This document shows, piece by piece, positions 21,520 through 32,606 of a DNA stretch of 54,245 nt (positions within the stretch are counted from its first letter, which is position 1; each line of letters begins with the position of its first letter). Source of the stretch: Candidatus Devosia symbiotica (lineage in GTDB: Bacteria > Pseudomonadota > Alphaproteobacteria > Rhizobiales > Devosiaceae); NCBI GenBank assembly GCA_025050575.1, contig JALBVE010000006.1, positions 1 through 54,245 of the forward strand. Direction: 5' to 3'. A program made the position numbers and the translations under genes. The notes beneath the pieces were generated by a model. It ran no database searches. It was not told where the DNA came from and saw only the letters and a list, made by a program, of their open reading frames with translations.

Positions 21520-24318
21520 CTATTCTTCGGTCGAGGTGTCCAGCGTCTCCGGGGCATCGGGCGCATCCAGCGCCTGGGGCGGCGTAACGGCCTCGGCCAC
21601 TTCGTCTTTCTCTACCGCTTCGGGCTCGCGAATATGCTCGACAGACACCACCTTCTCGCCCTCGGCAGTGTCAAAGACGGTGACGCCCTGGCTGCCGCGG
21701 CTGACAATGCGGATCGGCTTGTCGCCGCCCACTGGCAAGCGAATAGTCTGGCCGCCATCGCTAATCAGCATGATCTGGTCTTCGTCTTTCACCGGGAAGC
21801 TGGAGACTAGATGACCGTTGCGCTTGTTGACCGCCATGGCGACGATGCCTTTGCCGCCACGACCGGTGATCCTGTATTCGTGACTTGAGGTCCGCTTGCC
21901 ATAGCCATTTTCGGAAATGGTCAGAATAAGCTGCTCGGTAGCGCTCATCAGGGCGTAGCGTTCAGCCGATAATTCGCCAGCCACCACATCGTCTTCATCT
22001 GAGCCGGTATCTTCGCTCTGCTCTTCGCCGCGCACCGCACGGCTCATCTTGAGATAGGCGGCACGTTCTTCGGCCGTAGCGTCGGAATGGTTGATGATGG
22101 CCATGGAAATGACCACATCGTCCTTGGCCAGATTGATGCCACGCACACCCATGGAATCGCGGCCCTTAAACAGGCGCACATCGTCGGTGCGGAAACGGAT
22201 CGCCTGCCCCATAGCCGTGGTCAGCAACACGTCGTCATTGACCGTGGCGGTCTCGACGCCGACGATCTGATCGCCCTCGTCCAGCTTCATGGCGATCTTG
22301 CCATTCTGGCGCACTTCGATGAAGTCAGCCATCGAATTGCGGCGCACGGTGCCACGGGTGGTAGCGAACATGATGTCCAGGTTTGCCCAGCTCGATTCAT
22401 CCTCGGGCAGCGGCATGATGGTGGTCAGGCGTTCGCCCTGCTCGAGCGGCAGGATATTGATCAGTGCCTTACCGCGCGCATTGGCCTGGGCCAGTGGCAG
22501 ACGCCAGACCTTGAGCTTGTAGGCGATGCCGCGGCTGGTAAAGAACAGGACCGGGGTATGAGTATTGGCAACGAAGAGCCGGGCGACAAAGTCCTCTTCG
22601 CGCGTGGCCATGCCCGAGCGTCCCTTGCCGCCACGGGCCTGAGCCCGGTAAGTCGAAAGCGGTACGCGCTTGATATAGCCCTCGTGGCTGACGGTCACGA
22701 CCATGTCTTCGCGAGCGATTAGGTCCTCATCGTCGAAATTGCCCAACGATTCGGAGATTTCGGTGCGGCGCGGGATGGAAAATTGGTCCTTAATCTCGGA
22801 CAACTCGCTGCGGATGATTTCCACGACACGCTCGCGACTGCGCAGGATATTGAGATAGTCCTCGATCTGGGCGCCCAGACCATTGAGTTCCTCGCCAATC
22901 TCATCGCGGCCCAGCGCCGTCAAGCGGGCCAGACGCAGTTCAAGAATGGCACGGGCCTGCTCTTCGGACAGGTTGAAGGTACTGTCCTCATTGATGCGGT
23001 GGCGCGGATCATCGATTAGCGCGATCAGCGGCGCAACGTCCTGGGCTGGCCAGAGGCGGGTCATCAGTTGCTCGCGGGCTGTCGCCGGATCGGGCGCAAT
23101 GCTGATCAAGGCGATTATTTCATCGATATTAGCAACAACCACGACCAGGCCGACCAGGATATGGGCACGGTCTCGGGCCTTGTTGAGCAAGAACCGGGCG
23201 CGGCGGGTTACCACCTGATGGCGGAAATCGATAAAGGCCTGCAGTATTTCGCGCAGGTTCATCAATTGCGGCTTGCCGCCATTGAGGGCGACGAAATTGC
23301 AGCCAAACGAGGATTGCAACTGGGTGAAGCGGTAAAGCTGGTTGAGCACGACTTCGGGGAGCACGTCGCGCTTGATTTCTACAACCACGCGCATACCGTT
23401 GCGGTCGGATTCGTCGCGCATGTCGGCAACGCCCTTGATGCGCTTATCTCGCACTAATTCGGCGATCTTTTCGACCATCGAGGCCTTATTCACCTGATAG
23501 GGAATCTCGGTGATGACCAGCGCTTCGCGTTCCTTGCGCACCTCTTCGATGGCGACGCGACCGCGCATTATGATCGAGCCCCGGCCGGTCTCATAGGCCG
23601 AGCGGATGCCGGCGCGGTCCAGAATGATGCCGGCGGTGGGAAAATCAGGGCCCGGCATGACCTCGAGCAATTCGTCGAACGTCACCGAGGCATTATCGAG
23701 CACCAGCAGGGCGGCGTCGATGGTTTCGCCCAGATTATGAGTCGGGATATTGGTTGCCATGCCCACGGCGATGCCGCCGCCGCCATTGACCAGCATATTG
23801 GGATAGCGCGCCGGCAGCACGATGGGCTCATGCTCAGAGCCGTCGTAATTGTCGCTGAAATCGACCGTATCCTTGTCGAGATCGCCGAGCAGGGAATTGG
23901 TGATGCGCTGCATGCGCACTTCGGTGTAACGCATGGCGGCAGGCATATCGCCGTCCACCGAACCGAAATTGCCCTGCCCCTCGACCAGCAATTGACCCAT
24001 GGAAAAATCCTGCGCCATGCGGACCAGGGCCATATAGACCGATTGGTCGCCATGGGGGTGGTACTTACCAATCACGTCGCCGACGATACGGGCCGATTTG
24101 CGATAGGGCTTATTGTATTCATAGCCGTTCTCGCTCATCGAAAACAGAATGCGGCGATGCACTGGCTTGAGCCCATCGCGTACATCGGGGAGTGCGCGGC
24201 TGACGATCACACTCATGGCATAATCAAGATAGGATTTCCGCATCTCGTCGGTGATGGAGATCATCGAAATGTCGGAGGGCGGCAGCACGCCAGATCCGTT
24301 GTCGGTCGTATCAGTCAC
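21520..24318 (-). CDS. gyrA: DNA gyrase subunit A
   Basis: Cuts and rejoins DNA in the A2B2 gyrase that introduces negative supercoils. The 932 residues include the winged-helix breakage domain with [30 protein letters not shown] and the catalytic Tyr in [12 protein letters not shown], then the C-terminal wrapping domain beginning at the GyrA box QARGGKGR (about residue 575) and a second [13 protein letters not shown] segment, ending in an acidic, Ala/Pro-rich tail. At the quinolone pocket, E. coli Ser83 and Asp87 correspond to Gln and Met here. The frame is intact. It is a single transcription unit, with dead genes on both sides. Confidence 0.97.
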   Translation of the reverse strand: MTDTTDNGSGVLPPSDISMISITDEMRKSYLDYAMSVIVSRALPDVRDGLKPVHRRILFSMSENGYEYNKPYRKSARIVGDVIGKYHPHGDQSVYMALVRMAQDFSMGQLLVEGQGNFGSVDGDMPAAMRYTEVRMQRITNSLLGDLDKDTVDFSDNYDGSEHEPIVLPARYPNMLVNGGGGIAVGMATNIPTHNLGETIDAALLVLDNASVTFDELLEVMPGPDFPTAGIILDRAGIRSAYETGRGSIIMRGRVAIEEVRKEREALVITEIPYQVNKASMVEKIAELVRDKRIKGVADMRDESDRNGMRVVVEIKRDVLPEVVLNQLYRFTQLQSSFGCNFVALNGGKPQLMNLREILQAFIDFRHQVVTRRARFLLNKARDRAHILVGLVVVVANIDEIIALISIAPDPATAREQLMTRLWPAQDVAPLIALIDDPRHRINEDSTFNLSEEQARAILELRLARLTALGRDEIGEELNGLGAQIEDYLNILRSRERVVEIIRSELSEIKDQFSIPRRTEISESLGNFDDEDLIAREDMVVTVSHEGYIKRVPLSTYRAQARGGKGRSGMATREEDFVARLFVANTHTPVLFFTSRGIAYKLKVWRLPLAQANARGKALINILPLEQGERLTTIMPLPEDESSWANLDIMFATTRGTVRRNSMADFIEVRQNGKIAMKLDEGDQIVGVETATVNDDVLLTTAMGQAIRFRTDDVRLFKGRDSMGVRGINLAKDDVVISMAIINHSDATAEERAAYLKMSRAVRGEEQSEDTGSDEDDVVAGELSAERYALMSATEQLILTISENGYGKRTSSHEYRITGRGGKGIVAMAVNKRNGHLVSSFPVKDEDQIMLISDGGQTIRLPVGGDKPIRIVSRGSQGVTVFDTAEGEKVVSVEHIREPEAVEKDEVAEAVTPPQALDAPDAPETLDTSTEE

Positions 24319-24399
24319 TGGGGTGATTCTATGTTGGTTTTGTTCCTCGATTGATAGGCGATTCCGGATGCAATTGCTAATTTGGCACGCAGGGAAGCT

Positions 24400-25230
24400 G
24401 TGGAGAGCGTCTTGCGGTCAATGGGAACGCTGCGCACCCCCTCGGGGCGACCGATGGCTAGCGGCATGTCAGGTCGATTTTGCCAGATTTTGGGCCATTG
24501 AAGGATGCTCAAGGGATAGTTCAATAGTCGAAATTGGGACGACCGAACAGATAGCTCTGCCCAATATCGCATCCGACTGCGGCCAGATTTTTAAGAGCGC
24601 TGCTCTTTGGTTTCCACGCCCTCGGCAATCACCATCTTGCCAAAACGACGCGCATCATCACGGTAATTTCGATGATCACTGCGCTTTTGACATTGGGCAG
24701 GCTGCGGACGAAGGACTGATCGATCTTAATCGTGTCGATGGGCAGATTAGCCAGATAGCTTAGCGAGGAGAATCCGGCGCCGAAATCATCCATGGCGATG
24801 GCAACCCCTATGGCGCTGACCTCGCGCAGGATGTCGAGATTTCAGAAATTATCGAAAAATTGCAGGGATTCTGTAATCCGGATGGCACAAAGCCCAGATC
24901 GGTCAGCGCACGGTTGGCCTTGAGTGTTTCGATTGCGGCAATCTGCACCATACCGACTCAATATAGTCTAGCCGTTCGACAGCGTTTGTTAAAAAGCCGC
25001 GAGATAGGCATAGCCGCCGGCCCGCTGCAGCGCCGCTTCGAAAGCAGCATCGGCCACCGGTATGGAGGCTATACTGAAATCGATGTCAAACACGATATGG
25101 CGGGTGTTCAACTCGACCAGTCGATCAAGCAGTGCAGCGTGAACCGTAGGGGGCCAAGGCCAGACGCCTATCGATTGCAGGCTGACCGCGTCGATCTCGA
25201 CAAAAACCATGTCACCGCTGACGGGGCGGA
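24400..25230 (-). pseudogene. CHASE2-EAL cyclic-di-GMP signalling protein, decayed
   Basis: Read leftward, the 5' part (24989-25210) is a CHASE2 sensor: VEIDAVSLQSIGVWPWP, then LVELNTRHIVFDIDFS. After a large gap the 3' part gives EAL-domain motifs: VAIAMDDFGAGFSSLSYL, PIDTIKIDQSFVRSLP and GQSYLFGRP near 24550-24840. The central segments, including most of a GGDEF domain and the EAL motif itself, are deleted, and the remaining EAL part is frameshifted. The parent would have been a membrane-bound c-di-GMP enzyme responding to extracellular cues. Confidence 0.75.
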
Positions 25231-25299
25231 ATGCGGTTTTGAACCGCCAATTGTGCTCCGCGCGATAACCCGCATCAGGTCGAATTTCTCTTAATCAAA

Positions 25300-26108
25300 T
25301 GCAGCCGGATACCACCGGACTTACTTCTTCAGCAATCCATACGCATTGCTGTTGCCATTGCCATCGGCGATTCGGGCAATTTCGGGCGTATCGCGGTGAA
25401 AGAACTACTGGCGCGCGGCGCCACCAAGGTCGTTGCCGGCACGCGAGACCCAGCCAAGTTGGCCGATCTGCCTGCCAAGGGCGTCGAGGTCCGTCCGTTC
25501 AATTTTGATGATGCAGCCAGTCTGGCGACCACCTTTGCCGGCGTGGACCGAATGCTGATCATCAGCACAGACGGCATCGACCATACAGCGCGGCGATCGC
25601 CGCCGCCAAGGTAACTGGCGTCAAGCGCATCGCTTATACCTCCGCGCCTGTGGCCCGACCCGTATGCGGAAAAACTTGATGGGTGCGGCATATGCGATTG
25701 CCTCTGGGCAGTTGTTCGGCCTAATTGGCGATCGTGGCACCGCCTATGTCGCCCGTGCCGATGCGGCGCGGACGGCTGCAGGCGCCCTGCTCTCGGCGAA
25801 CGGACAATCGGTTGTCGATGTGACCGATCCGGCTGCAGTGACCAATGTCGAGCGGGCCGAACTCTATGCCCAGCTGACCGACAAGCCGGTTACAGCCACC
25901 GCAGTGGCGCCGCTCGACCTCAAGGCCGGCATGCTAGTAGCGGGCCTATCTGAAGGCTGGCGGATGTGTTGCTGGCGTTCCAGATCGATGCCGTGCTCGG
26001 CTATCATGGCGTGGTAACTGATGTCGTCGAAGCCTATTCTATTCAAGGCGCCAACCGCAGACTCTTGCTGCCGTAATTTGACTCCAATCGCGCAGCGCTC
26101 GCCCACTA
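25300..26108 (+). pseudogene. NmrA-like NAD(P)-binding oxidoreductase, decayed
   Basis: The pieces spell an atypical short-chain reductase of the NmrA/QOR2 type: GDSGNFGRIAVKELLARGA (Rossmann region), VVAGTRDPAKLADL, GVDRMLIISTDG, then in another frame VKRIAYTSAPVA, and in a third RGTAYVARADAARTAAGALL followed by HGVVTDVVEAYS. At least three frame changes occur (near 25580, 25660 and 25970), so no protein is expected. Relatives are quinone reductases responding to redox stress. Confidence 0.8.
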
Positions 26109-26112
26109 ACGC

Positions 26113-26140
26113 GACGGCCTCGCGTTCGCGCGAGGCCGTC
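26113..26140 (+). terminator. strong UUCG-capped hairpin after the NmrA-like remnant
   Basis: Twelve perfect pairs GACGGCCTCGCG / CGCGAGGCCGTC around a TTCG tetraloop. Only CATTTC follows, so the T tract is weak, but the stem is very stable and stands just past the old gene's end. It has outlived the gene it served. Confidence 0.75.
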
Positions 26141-26236
26141 CATTTCGGTCACGAACAGGCCATTGGTTGGACGCCTCTCCGACAAACCCATAGGAATTTC
26201 GCGGAGTGCGTGATTGCCTTGAGAGAGTCGGGGTCA

Positions 26237-27012
26237 GTGTCTGAGGGTTCTTTGGTCAGTCGCCTGTGGGTGCGTATCGCCCATGATCGGTCGATCGGGT
26301 TTGGCTTCGAATATCTCGGACTGACCACGCTGCGCTTTCCTCGCATCACGGCGCTGGCCGCCCTGGCGTTCAGCATCGCCTGCCTTGCACAAATGCCGCG
26401 CGCCAATGTCGATGGCGATCTGTTGCGGGCTATGCTCATTCCGGTCACTATTACGATGCCTATGAGCGGCTGTCGGAAATCTTCGGCACGTTTGAAAACG
26501 ACATCTATCTGCTGGTCAATTCACCCAGTTTGACGCAACTCGAAACACTCGAACGGGTGCGCGAACTGGCATTTGACCCCGAACTCAATGAATTCGCAGT
26601 CGGCACTATGTCGCCCCTTACACTGCGCAAGTCCACGGCCAATGGCGGTTTAGTGCCCAAGGGCTTGACCGATTTCGCCCAAGTGGCCCAAGCGCTGTCA
26701 GACCCGCAGCAGAACGATCCGATGATGTGCAATCTGATCACTCCGGACCTGACCGAGATGGTGCTGATCATGTTCCCCAACCAGGAAATGACTAAGGGGG
26801 TAGCATCAAGACCATGCTAGCCAGCATGCGCGACATGCTGCGCTACTATTAGGACGATGATTTTCAGATCGAGCTGACCAGGCCGCCGGTCTAGACATCC
26901 GAGATGATTGCTGCCTCCGTCAATGACCAGATCAGATTTACTATTTTCAGAGTCGACTAGCCGACCTGGACGGTGGGCAGCATGGCGTTCCGATTATGGG
27001 ATTACTGCTGAT
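26237..27012 (+). pseudogene. MMPL/HpnN-type RND transporter, N-terminal remnant
   Basis: From a GTG at 26237 the frame gives EYLGLTTLRFPRITALAAL (first membrane span), then after a shift ENDIYLLVNSPSLTQLETLERVR, ANGGLVPKGLTDFAQVA and TPDLTEMVLIMFPNQEM, a first periplasmic domain of MMPL-family exporters such as the hopanoid transporter HpnN. TAG stops lie at 26850 and 26892, with another shift near 26820. The later membrane bundle and second half are gone; the frame ends in VPIMGLLLI and runs straight into a GGDEF fragment. Confidence 0.75.
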
Positions 27013-27282
27013 CGATTTGGGTAGCGACGAGTTCACGGTGCTGCCGGGCAACGCCCCATGGCGCAGCCGAGCTCGAAACCATGGGCCGGCTCATCATACA
27101 GACGATAGCGCGGCTGTTTGAGTGCGAACGGTGGGCGATTGCGTTAAGCACATCGGTTAGAGCGGCCCAGCGCAGCGGCGGCATCCCCCGAGGACCTGTT
27201 TCGCAAGGCCGATATCGCGCTCTACGCGGCCGCGGCAGCGGGGCGCAATACGATCCGCCGCTTCGCTGAGCCGACGGGCTGA
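27013..27282 (+). pseudogene. GGDEF-domain (diguanylate cyclase) C-terminal fragment
   Basis: The segment reads LGSDEFTVLPGN, then in a shifted frame ARLFECERWAIALSTSV, and in a third EDLFRKADIALYAAAAAGRNTIRRF ending at TGA 27280. These are the signature loop and the terminal A(D)-ALY-AK-x-GRN motif of diguanylate cyclases. The loop is GSDEF instead of GGDEF. The domain starts without its N-terminal half, joined in frame to the MMPL remnant, and carries two frameshifts. Confidence 0.75.
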
Positions 27283-27308
27283 GCGAAAATAAAATCGCCA
27301 GCTGGCCC

Positions 27309-27800
27309 CTAGAACGGAATGTCGTCGTCCATGCTACCGGGTTCGAATGCCGGAGCGCTGGCCTGGGGGTGCCGACCGCCGCCAGCATTATTGTTGTCGC
27401 GCGCGCCACGGAAACTGCCATCGCCGCCGCCAGCATTGTCGCCGTCGCCGCGGCCATCAAGCAGCGTCATCGTTGAATTAAAGCCCTGCAGCACGATTTC
27501 TGTGGAGAATTTGTCCTGTCCTGATTGGTCTTGCCATTTACGGGTCTGCAGCTGGCCCTCGATATAGACCTTGCTGCCCTTTTTCAGGTAACTCTCGGCA
27601 ACGCGAGCCAGGCCCTCCGAAAAGATCACCACGCGGTGCCATTCGGTCTTTTCGCGGCGCTCACCGGTGTTCTTGTCTTTCCAGTTTTCGGAGGTAGCAA
27701 TCGACAGATTGACCACCTTGCCACCACTGGGCAGATTCCTGATTTCGGGATCCGCACCAAGATTGCCGATCAGGATTACCTTGTTGACACTACCTGCCAT
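27309..27800 (-). CDS. ssb: single-stranded DNA-binding protein
   Basis: Coats single-stranded DNA and recruits repair and replication partners. The 163 residues have the OB-fold in the first 110 ([46 protein letters not shown]), a Gly/Asn-rich flexible linker, and the acidic tip DDDIPF that binds partner proteins. Start and length are standard. It points away from uvrA; the region between holds a LexA box, in keeping with SOS control of the ssb-uvrA pair in alphaproteobacteria. Confidence 0.97.
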   Translation of the reverse strand: MAGSVNKVILIGNLGADPEIRNLPSGGKVVNLSIATSENWKDKNTGERREKTEWHRVVIFSEGLARVAESYLKKGSKVYIEGQLQTRKWQDQSGQDKFSTEIVLQGFNSTMTLLDGRGDGDNAGGGDGSFRGARDNNNAGGGRHPQASAPAFEPGSMDDDIPF

Positions 27801-27938
27801 CGCTCATTCCTTTTTCAATTCAGTCCACAGCCTTCGCCGATGGCGACGCTCACTTAATATAGTGGCGAAAGTATATTCTCCCAAGCTACTCACTGCTCGC
27901 GCTTTGGAACGGTTGTGAACCGCTGCATCCACCAAATC

Positions 27939-27953
27939 GTTCTTTATATGTTC
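27939..27953. promoter_or_regulatory. LexA (SOS) operator, GTTC-N7-GTTC type
   Basis: GTTC TTTATAT GTTC is an exact match to the alphaproteobacterial LexA consensus GTTCN7GTTC. It lies 139 bases upstream of ssb and 939 bases upstream of uvrA. A near-site, GAAC-N6-GAAC at 27907-27920, lies beside it. The arrangement fits a shared operator for divergent ssb and uvrA, now separated from uvrA by a decayed lysE gene. Confidence 0.7.
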
Positions 27954-28052
27954 TATCATGAGCAATCATTAAGGGCAAGAGACGTCGCGAACGCTCTCGC
28001 CTACTGACACAGCCTGTCAGCACCCCCACCCTAAGGCAGACATCAATCCGAC

Positions 28053-28689
28053 ATGGGGATGGTCATGGACTACACAGAGGCACTACAGGCACTGTGGGTC
28101 TATCTAGTTCTGCTGTTCGGCATTATCGCCCTGCCCGGCATGGACATGTTCCTGATCATCGCCAATGCGCTGACCGGCGAGCGGCGGATGGGCATGGCCA
28201 CCCTGGCCGGGGTCATGCTGGGTGGTGCAGTCTACACTCTGTTCAGCTTCCTGGTCGTAGGCGTTTTCAACCCATCTGCCCAGCGGGCTCTATGGCGCCA
28301 TGATCCTGGCTGGCGCGGCTTACATGGCTTGGATTGGCTGGTCGCTGCTGGCCAGTGCGATTAAGGTGGACCACATCGGCAAGGCTGCTCTCTGCTCGGA
28401 CTAGAGCGCCTTGCGGCAAGGGGCGATTACCTGCCTGCTCAATCCCAAGGCCTATCTATTCGTGCTGGCGGTGTTTCCTTAGCTCATGCGCCCGCAATAT
28501 GGTCCGCTGTGGTCGCAGGCCATGGTATTAGGCCTGATGACCATTAGTATGTAGTTTGTCGTCTATGGCGCGCTCACGGTTGCGGCAGGCTGGAGCCGGA
28601 ATGCCTTGATCGGTAACCCGACGATGACGATTTGGTTTGGTCGCAGCGCAGGCGGCTTTTTCATTCTGGCGGCAGCATTTACCGCCTGA
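28053..28689 (+). pseudogene. LysE/RhtB-family amino-acid exporter, decayed
   Basis: The 5' part reads LLFGIIALPGMDMFLIIANAL and ERRMGMATLAGVMLGGAVY, the typical start of LysE exporters with PG-x-D-M. A frameshift near 28270 leads to LYGAMILAGAAYMAWIG, and TAG stops follow at 28402, 28480 and 28552; the last two stand where relatives have Gln (FPQ and MQF). The frame then runs to a TGA at 28687. The six-helix layout is still readable. It lies between the SOS box and uvrA. Confidence 0.85.
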
Positions 28690-28891
28690 CACGGGATCAT
28701 GCAGAGTGTTTTGGCTTGATCGAATCCTTATTATCCCGCTTATGTTTCGTCTGCTACAAGAAGCTTTGGCAGGGCGTGACGAACATGCTAAAGTGAGTGC
28801 AATGCTGGGCCGCTCACGCCTATTTTCTGGATTGCTGACCGACCGTTTGACCGTTGTGCTGCTAGTCTGGCGCACCGAGCCATGGACTTGA

Positions 28892-31789
28892 ATGATGACG
28901 CCAAAGCCCAGCCTGAACCGAGAGATCATCGTGCGCGGCGCCCGCGAACACAATCTCAAGGGGATTGATCTTAAGCTGCCGCGCGATAGTCTGATCGTCA
29001 TGACGGGCCTCAGCGGCTCGGGCAAGTCGTCGCTAGCCTTTGACACCATCTATGCCGAAGGACAGCGCCGCTATGTGGAATCACTATCGGCCTATGCAAG
29101 GCAGTTCCTCGAAATGATGCAAAAGCCCGACGTCGAGCATATCGAAGGGCTGAGCCCGGCGATTTCCATCGAACAGAAGACTATCAGTCGCAATCCGCGC
29201 TCGACTGTGGGCACGGTCACCGAGATCTACGACTATCTGCGCCTGCTGTTTGCCCGCGTTGGTGTGCCCTATTCGCCGGCCACTGGCCTGCCCATCGAGA
29301 GCCAGACCATCACTCAGATGGTCGACAAGACACTGGAAACTGCCGAGGGCATGCGGCTCTATCTGCTGGCGCCGATCGCGCGTGGCCGCAAGGGTGAGTA
29401 CAAGAAGGAACTGGCCGATCTGATGCGCAAGGGGTTTCAGCGCGTCAAGATTGACGGCGAATATCACGAGATCGAGGACGCCCCTTCCCTCGACAAGAAG
29501 CTCAAGCACGATATTGAAGTGGTGGTCGACCGCCTGGTGATCGGCTCTGATATTGCGAGCCGGCTGGCCGAAAGCTTTGAGACCGCACTTAAGCTAGCCG
29601 ATGGCATCGCGCTGATTGAATATGCCGATCAGAAGAATGAGGGTGGCACGCTGCGCCAGCAGATCTTTTCGGAAAAATTCGCCTGCCCGGTATCCGGCTT
29701 CACCATCGCCGAAATCGAGCCGCGGCTGTTTTCGTTCAACAACCCATTTGGCGCCTGCCCAGCCTGTGATGGCCAGGGCACCGAGCGCAAGATCGATTCC
29801 GAGCAGATTGTGCCTGATGCCAACCTCTCGATCCGGGCTGGCGCGATCCTACCCTGGTCCAAGACCAGTGCGCCTTACTATATTCAGACCTTGTCCGCGG
29901 TGGTCAAGCTGTTCGGCGCGTCAGTCGAGACGCCCTGGAGCGAATTGCCCTTCGAGGTGCAGCACGCTGTGCTCTATGGGACGGGCCGCGAGAAGGTGGA
30001 TTTCGTCTATGACGACGGGCTGCGCCAGTACAAGACCAGCAAGGCCTTTGAAGGCGTCATTGGCAATCTGGAACGGCGCTACAAGGAGACCGAGAGCGCC
30101 GGCATGCGCGAAGAAATCGAAAAATACATGTCGACTAAACCCTGCGCGGCCTGTGGCGGCTATCGGCTGAAGCCGGAAGCTCTGGCGATCAAGATTGACG
30201 GTTTCCATATCGGGCAGGTTACCGAACAGTCGATCCGCAGCGCTGCCGCCTGGTTTGACGCCTTGCCCGCCAAATTCACTCCCAATCAGCAATTGATTGG
30301 CGAACGTATCCTAAAGGAAATTCGCGAACGGCTGAACTTTCTGATCGATGTCGGGCTGGACTATCTGACCATGGCGCGCAATTCTGGCACGCTGTCGGGC
30401 GGCGAAAGTCAGCGTATCCGGCTGGCCAGCCAGATCGGATCGGGACTGACCGGTGTGCTCTATGTGTTGGACGAGCCGTCCATCGGCCTGCACCAGCGTG
30501 ACAATGCCAGCCTGCTCGAAACACTGCGCCGCCTGCGCGATATCGGCAATACGGTGATCGTGGTTGAGCATGATGAAGATGCCATTATGACGGCCGACTA
30601 TGTTGTCGATATTGGCCCGGGTGCGGGCGTGCATGGCGGTCATATTGTGGCCGAGGGCGCGCCACAGGACATTCTCAGTCACCCCGATTCACTGACCGGC
30701 AAATATCTGTCGGGACGCATGGGCATTGCCATGCCTGCCAAACGTCGGATGGTCAAGAATGGCAAGATTCTCAGCATCAGGGGTGCCACCGGCAATAATC
30801 TTAAGAATGTCTCGGTGGATATCCCGCTCGGCCTATTTGTCGCCATTACCGGCGTCTCAGGCGGCGGCAAGTCGACCTTGGTAATCGACACAATGTATCA
30901 GGCAATTACCCGCCGGCTGAATGGCGCGCGGGTTGTCCCGGCGCCGCACGAATCGCTAATCGGTCTGGAATTCCTCGACAAGGTCATCGATATCGATCAG
31001 TCGCCGATTGGCCGCACGCCACGCTCCAACCCCGCCACCTATACCGGTGCCTTCACGCCGCTGCGCGAATGGTTTGCCGGCCTGCCCGAGGCCAAAACGC
31101 GCGGCTATGGTCCAGGTCGCTTCAGCTTCAACGTAAAGGGCGGACGCTGCGAAAAGTGCCAGGGCGATGGCTTGCTCAAGATCGAGATGCACTTTTTGCC
31201 CGACGTCTACGTCACCTGCGATGTGTGCAAGGGCAAGCGCTATAATTGCGAGACGCTGGAAGTTCAGTTCAAGGGCAAGTCGATCTCGGACATTCTGGAC
31301 ATGACGATCGACGAGGGCGTCGATTTCTTCTCCGCCGTGCCGGTGATCCGCGACAAATTCGCCACGCTGCAGCGGGTCGGGCTGGGTTATGTTAAGATCG
31401 GCCAACCCGCCACCACGCTGTCGGGCGGCGAGGCGCAGCGCGTCAAACTCTCCAAGGAGCTCTCCAGGCGTGCTACCGGACGCACGCTCTACATGCTGGA
31501 CGAGCCGACTACCGGCCTGCATTTCCATGACGTGGCCAAACTGCTCGAGGTTCTGCACGAGCTGGTCGATGCCGGCAACACGGTGATCATTATCGAACAC
31601 AATCTTGAAGTGATCAAGACGGCGGACTGGGTCATTGATCTAGGACCCGAGGGTGGCGATGGCGGCGGTGAGATCGTGGCGATTGGTACGCCCGAGGATG
31701 TCGCGGCCAATGAGCGTTCGCACACAGGCCATTTCCTCAAGGACATCATGGCGCGGCGGCCGCACTTCGAGACGAAGGCCGCCGAATAG
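28892..31789 (+). CDS. uvrA: excinuclease ABC subunit UvrA
   Basis: Damage-sensing ATPase of nucleotide excision repair. The 965 residues contain two ABC ATPase modules: first Walker [17 protein letters not shown] at about 34, signature [11 protein letters not shown] near 500 and [11 protein letters not shown]; second Walker [12 protein letters not shown] near 655, [15 protein letters not shown] and DEPTTGLHF. Zinc-binding Cys pairs are present (CPVSGF...CPACDGQG and CEKCQGDG...CDVCKGK). The start at 28892 is an ATG-ATG pair with a poor ribosome site. Full length and intact. The nearest SOS box is about 0.94 kb upstream, on the far side of a dead gene. Confidence 0.97.
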   Translation: MMTPKPSLNREIIVRGAREHNLKGIDLKLPRDSLIVMTGLSGSGKSSLAFDTIYAEGQRRYVESLSAYARQFLEMMQKPDVEHIEGLSPAISIEQKTISRNPRSTVGTVTEIYDYLRLLFARVGVPYSPATGLPIESQTITQMVDKTLETAEGMRLYLLAPIARGRKGEYKKELADLMRKGFQRVKIDGEYHEIEDAPSLDKKLKHDIEVVVDRLVIGSDIASRLAESFETALKLADGIALIEYADQKNEGGTLRQQIFSEKFACPVSGFTIAEIEPRLFSFNNPFGACPACDGQGTERKIDSEQIVPDANLSIRAGAILPWSKTSAPYYIQTLSAVVKLFGASVETPWSELPFEVQHAVLYGTGREKVDFVYDDGLRQYKTSKAFEGVIGNLERRYKETESAGMREEIEKYMSTKPCAACGGYRLKPEALAIKIDGFHIGQVTEQSIRSAAAWFDALPAKFTPNQQLIGERILKEIRERLNFLIDVGLDYLTMARNSGTLSGGESQRIRLASQIGSGLTGVLYVLDEPSIGLHQRDNASLLETLRRLRDIGNTVIVVEHDEDAIMTADYVVDIGPGAGVHGGHIVAEGAPQDILSHPDSLTGKYLSGRMGIAMPAKRRMVKNGKILSIRGATGNNLKNVSVDIPLGLFVAITGVSGGGKSTLVIDTMYQAITRRLNGARVVPAPHESLIGLEFLDKVIDIDQSPIGRTPRSNPATYTGAFTPLREWFAGLPEAKTRGYGPGRFSFNVKGGRCEKCQGDGLLKIEMHFLPDVYVTCDVCKGKRYNCETLEVQFKGKSISDILDMTIDEGVDFFSAVPVIRDKFATLQRVGLGYVKIGQPATTLSGGEAQRVKLSKELSRRATGRTLYMLDEPTTGLHFHDVAKLLEVLHELVDAGNTVIIIEHNLEVIKTADWVIDLGPEGGDGGGEIVAIGTPEDVAANERSHTGHFLKDIMARRPHFETKAAE

Positions 31790-32065
31790 TCGAAAGTGAG
31801 ACACAGGCGGCTCACGGGCAGCGTTATGATGCTCTCGATGCTAGCAGTCTGTTAGCGCATTGGGCCATGCGGTGTCGACACGTCGACTGGCCCGTGCTGG
31901 CGCTAGCAAGAACCACGCACTGAGCAGAATGTGCCCTCAACACGACGAAATTGTGAAAACGCCATGCGCTCAATACATAAAGCGGTTGACGTTTGCGGCA
32001 TGGCGTTCCCGCCCAAATCATCCTATCTTCCAGTCGTCAATCAGATTGACAAAAGGGATACGCCG
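31790..32065. other. spacer after uvrA, no gene recognised
   Basis: A short imperfect hairpin, GTGAG...CTCAC at about 31796-31815, follows the uvrA stop and may help termination. Nothing else is recognised. Confidence 0.3.
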
Positions 32066-32218
32066 ATGTTCGTGAGAGCCGTCTGACATGTGAAGCGGCT
32101 GGTCGACATGAAGCAAACGTTGGGAGAAATGGACGTTCCCTCGACGCGTGATGCCAATCTACTGAGGATCCCTGGTTCCGACTTCTCCAAGATGATCCGG
32201 TCGTTGTTCAACCGATAG
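32066..32218 (+). pseudogene. small basic protein gene with an early stop
   Basis: An ATG at 32066 with AAAAGGGA upstream opens a 50-codon frame ending at TAG 32216. Codon 7 is TGA, consistent with an original Arg CGA. The product would read MFVRAV-x-HVKRLVDMKQTL to DFSKMIRSLFNR, small, basic and helical. A stem-loop follows. I do not recognise the family. Restart at a later GTG or ATG is possible. Confidence 0.4.
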
Positions 32219-32242
32219 TCAGCTAAGGACTGCACTAGTTTT

Positions 32243-32274
32243 GATAGCCACTGGCATGCCACCCGGTGGCTATC
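32243..32274 (+). terminator. hairpin terminator after the small basic gene
   Basis: Nine perfect pairs GATAGCCAC / GTGGCTATC around a 14-base loop that itself contains the palindrome TGGCATGCCA, followed by ATGGTTTTG. Confidence 0.65.
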
Positions 32275-32418
32275 ATGGTTTTGCAGAGCTTAAAGTTTTG
32301 GTAATCATAATTCGGTGAGCCCCGCATAAAATGCATAGGTCATTTGACCATTATCCCACTGCTCATCTGAGCGGTACTTCCCTAAAGTATAGTTTCGTAA
32401 ACAAAAGGAAATTTCCAA

Positions 32419-32568
32419 CTGGACATTCGCAAAATCTTTAAGAAATAGTCTGCTTACCAGCAGACCGTTCGTAAACTCGCCGCTTTTGACAATCGTCAAC
32501 TCAACGACCTGTGCATTTCACGAACCGATATAAATCGCATTGCCCGTGATCATGCCAGCGCACTGTAG
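32419..32568 (+). pseudogene. DUF1127 small protein, start codon lost and one stop
   Basis: The 49-codon frame reads LDIRKIFKK-stop-SAYQQTVRKLAAF, then LNDLCISRTDINRIARDHASAL. DUF1127 proteins have the same layout (N-terminal Arg/Lys helix, then LNDLGISR-x-DI). The ribosome site AAAAGGAA is kept, but the first codon is CTG where ATG is expected and codon 10 is TAG. The Gly of LxDLGISR is Cys. A classic terminator still follows. DUF1127 proteins have been linked to RNA turnover and phosphate control in related bacteria. Confidence 0.75.
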
Positions 32569-32606
32569 GAACTTCTTCTCTACTCTTGCAGTCGACCCAA
32601 ATCGAA

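Noticed and set aside
27250-27300. Terminator between the GGDEF fragment and ssb
   Set aside because: GCTGAGCC and GGCTGAGC near 27265-27285 are direct rather than inverted repeats and cannot form a stem.
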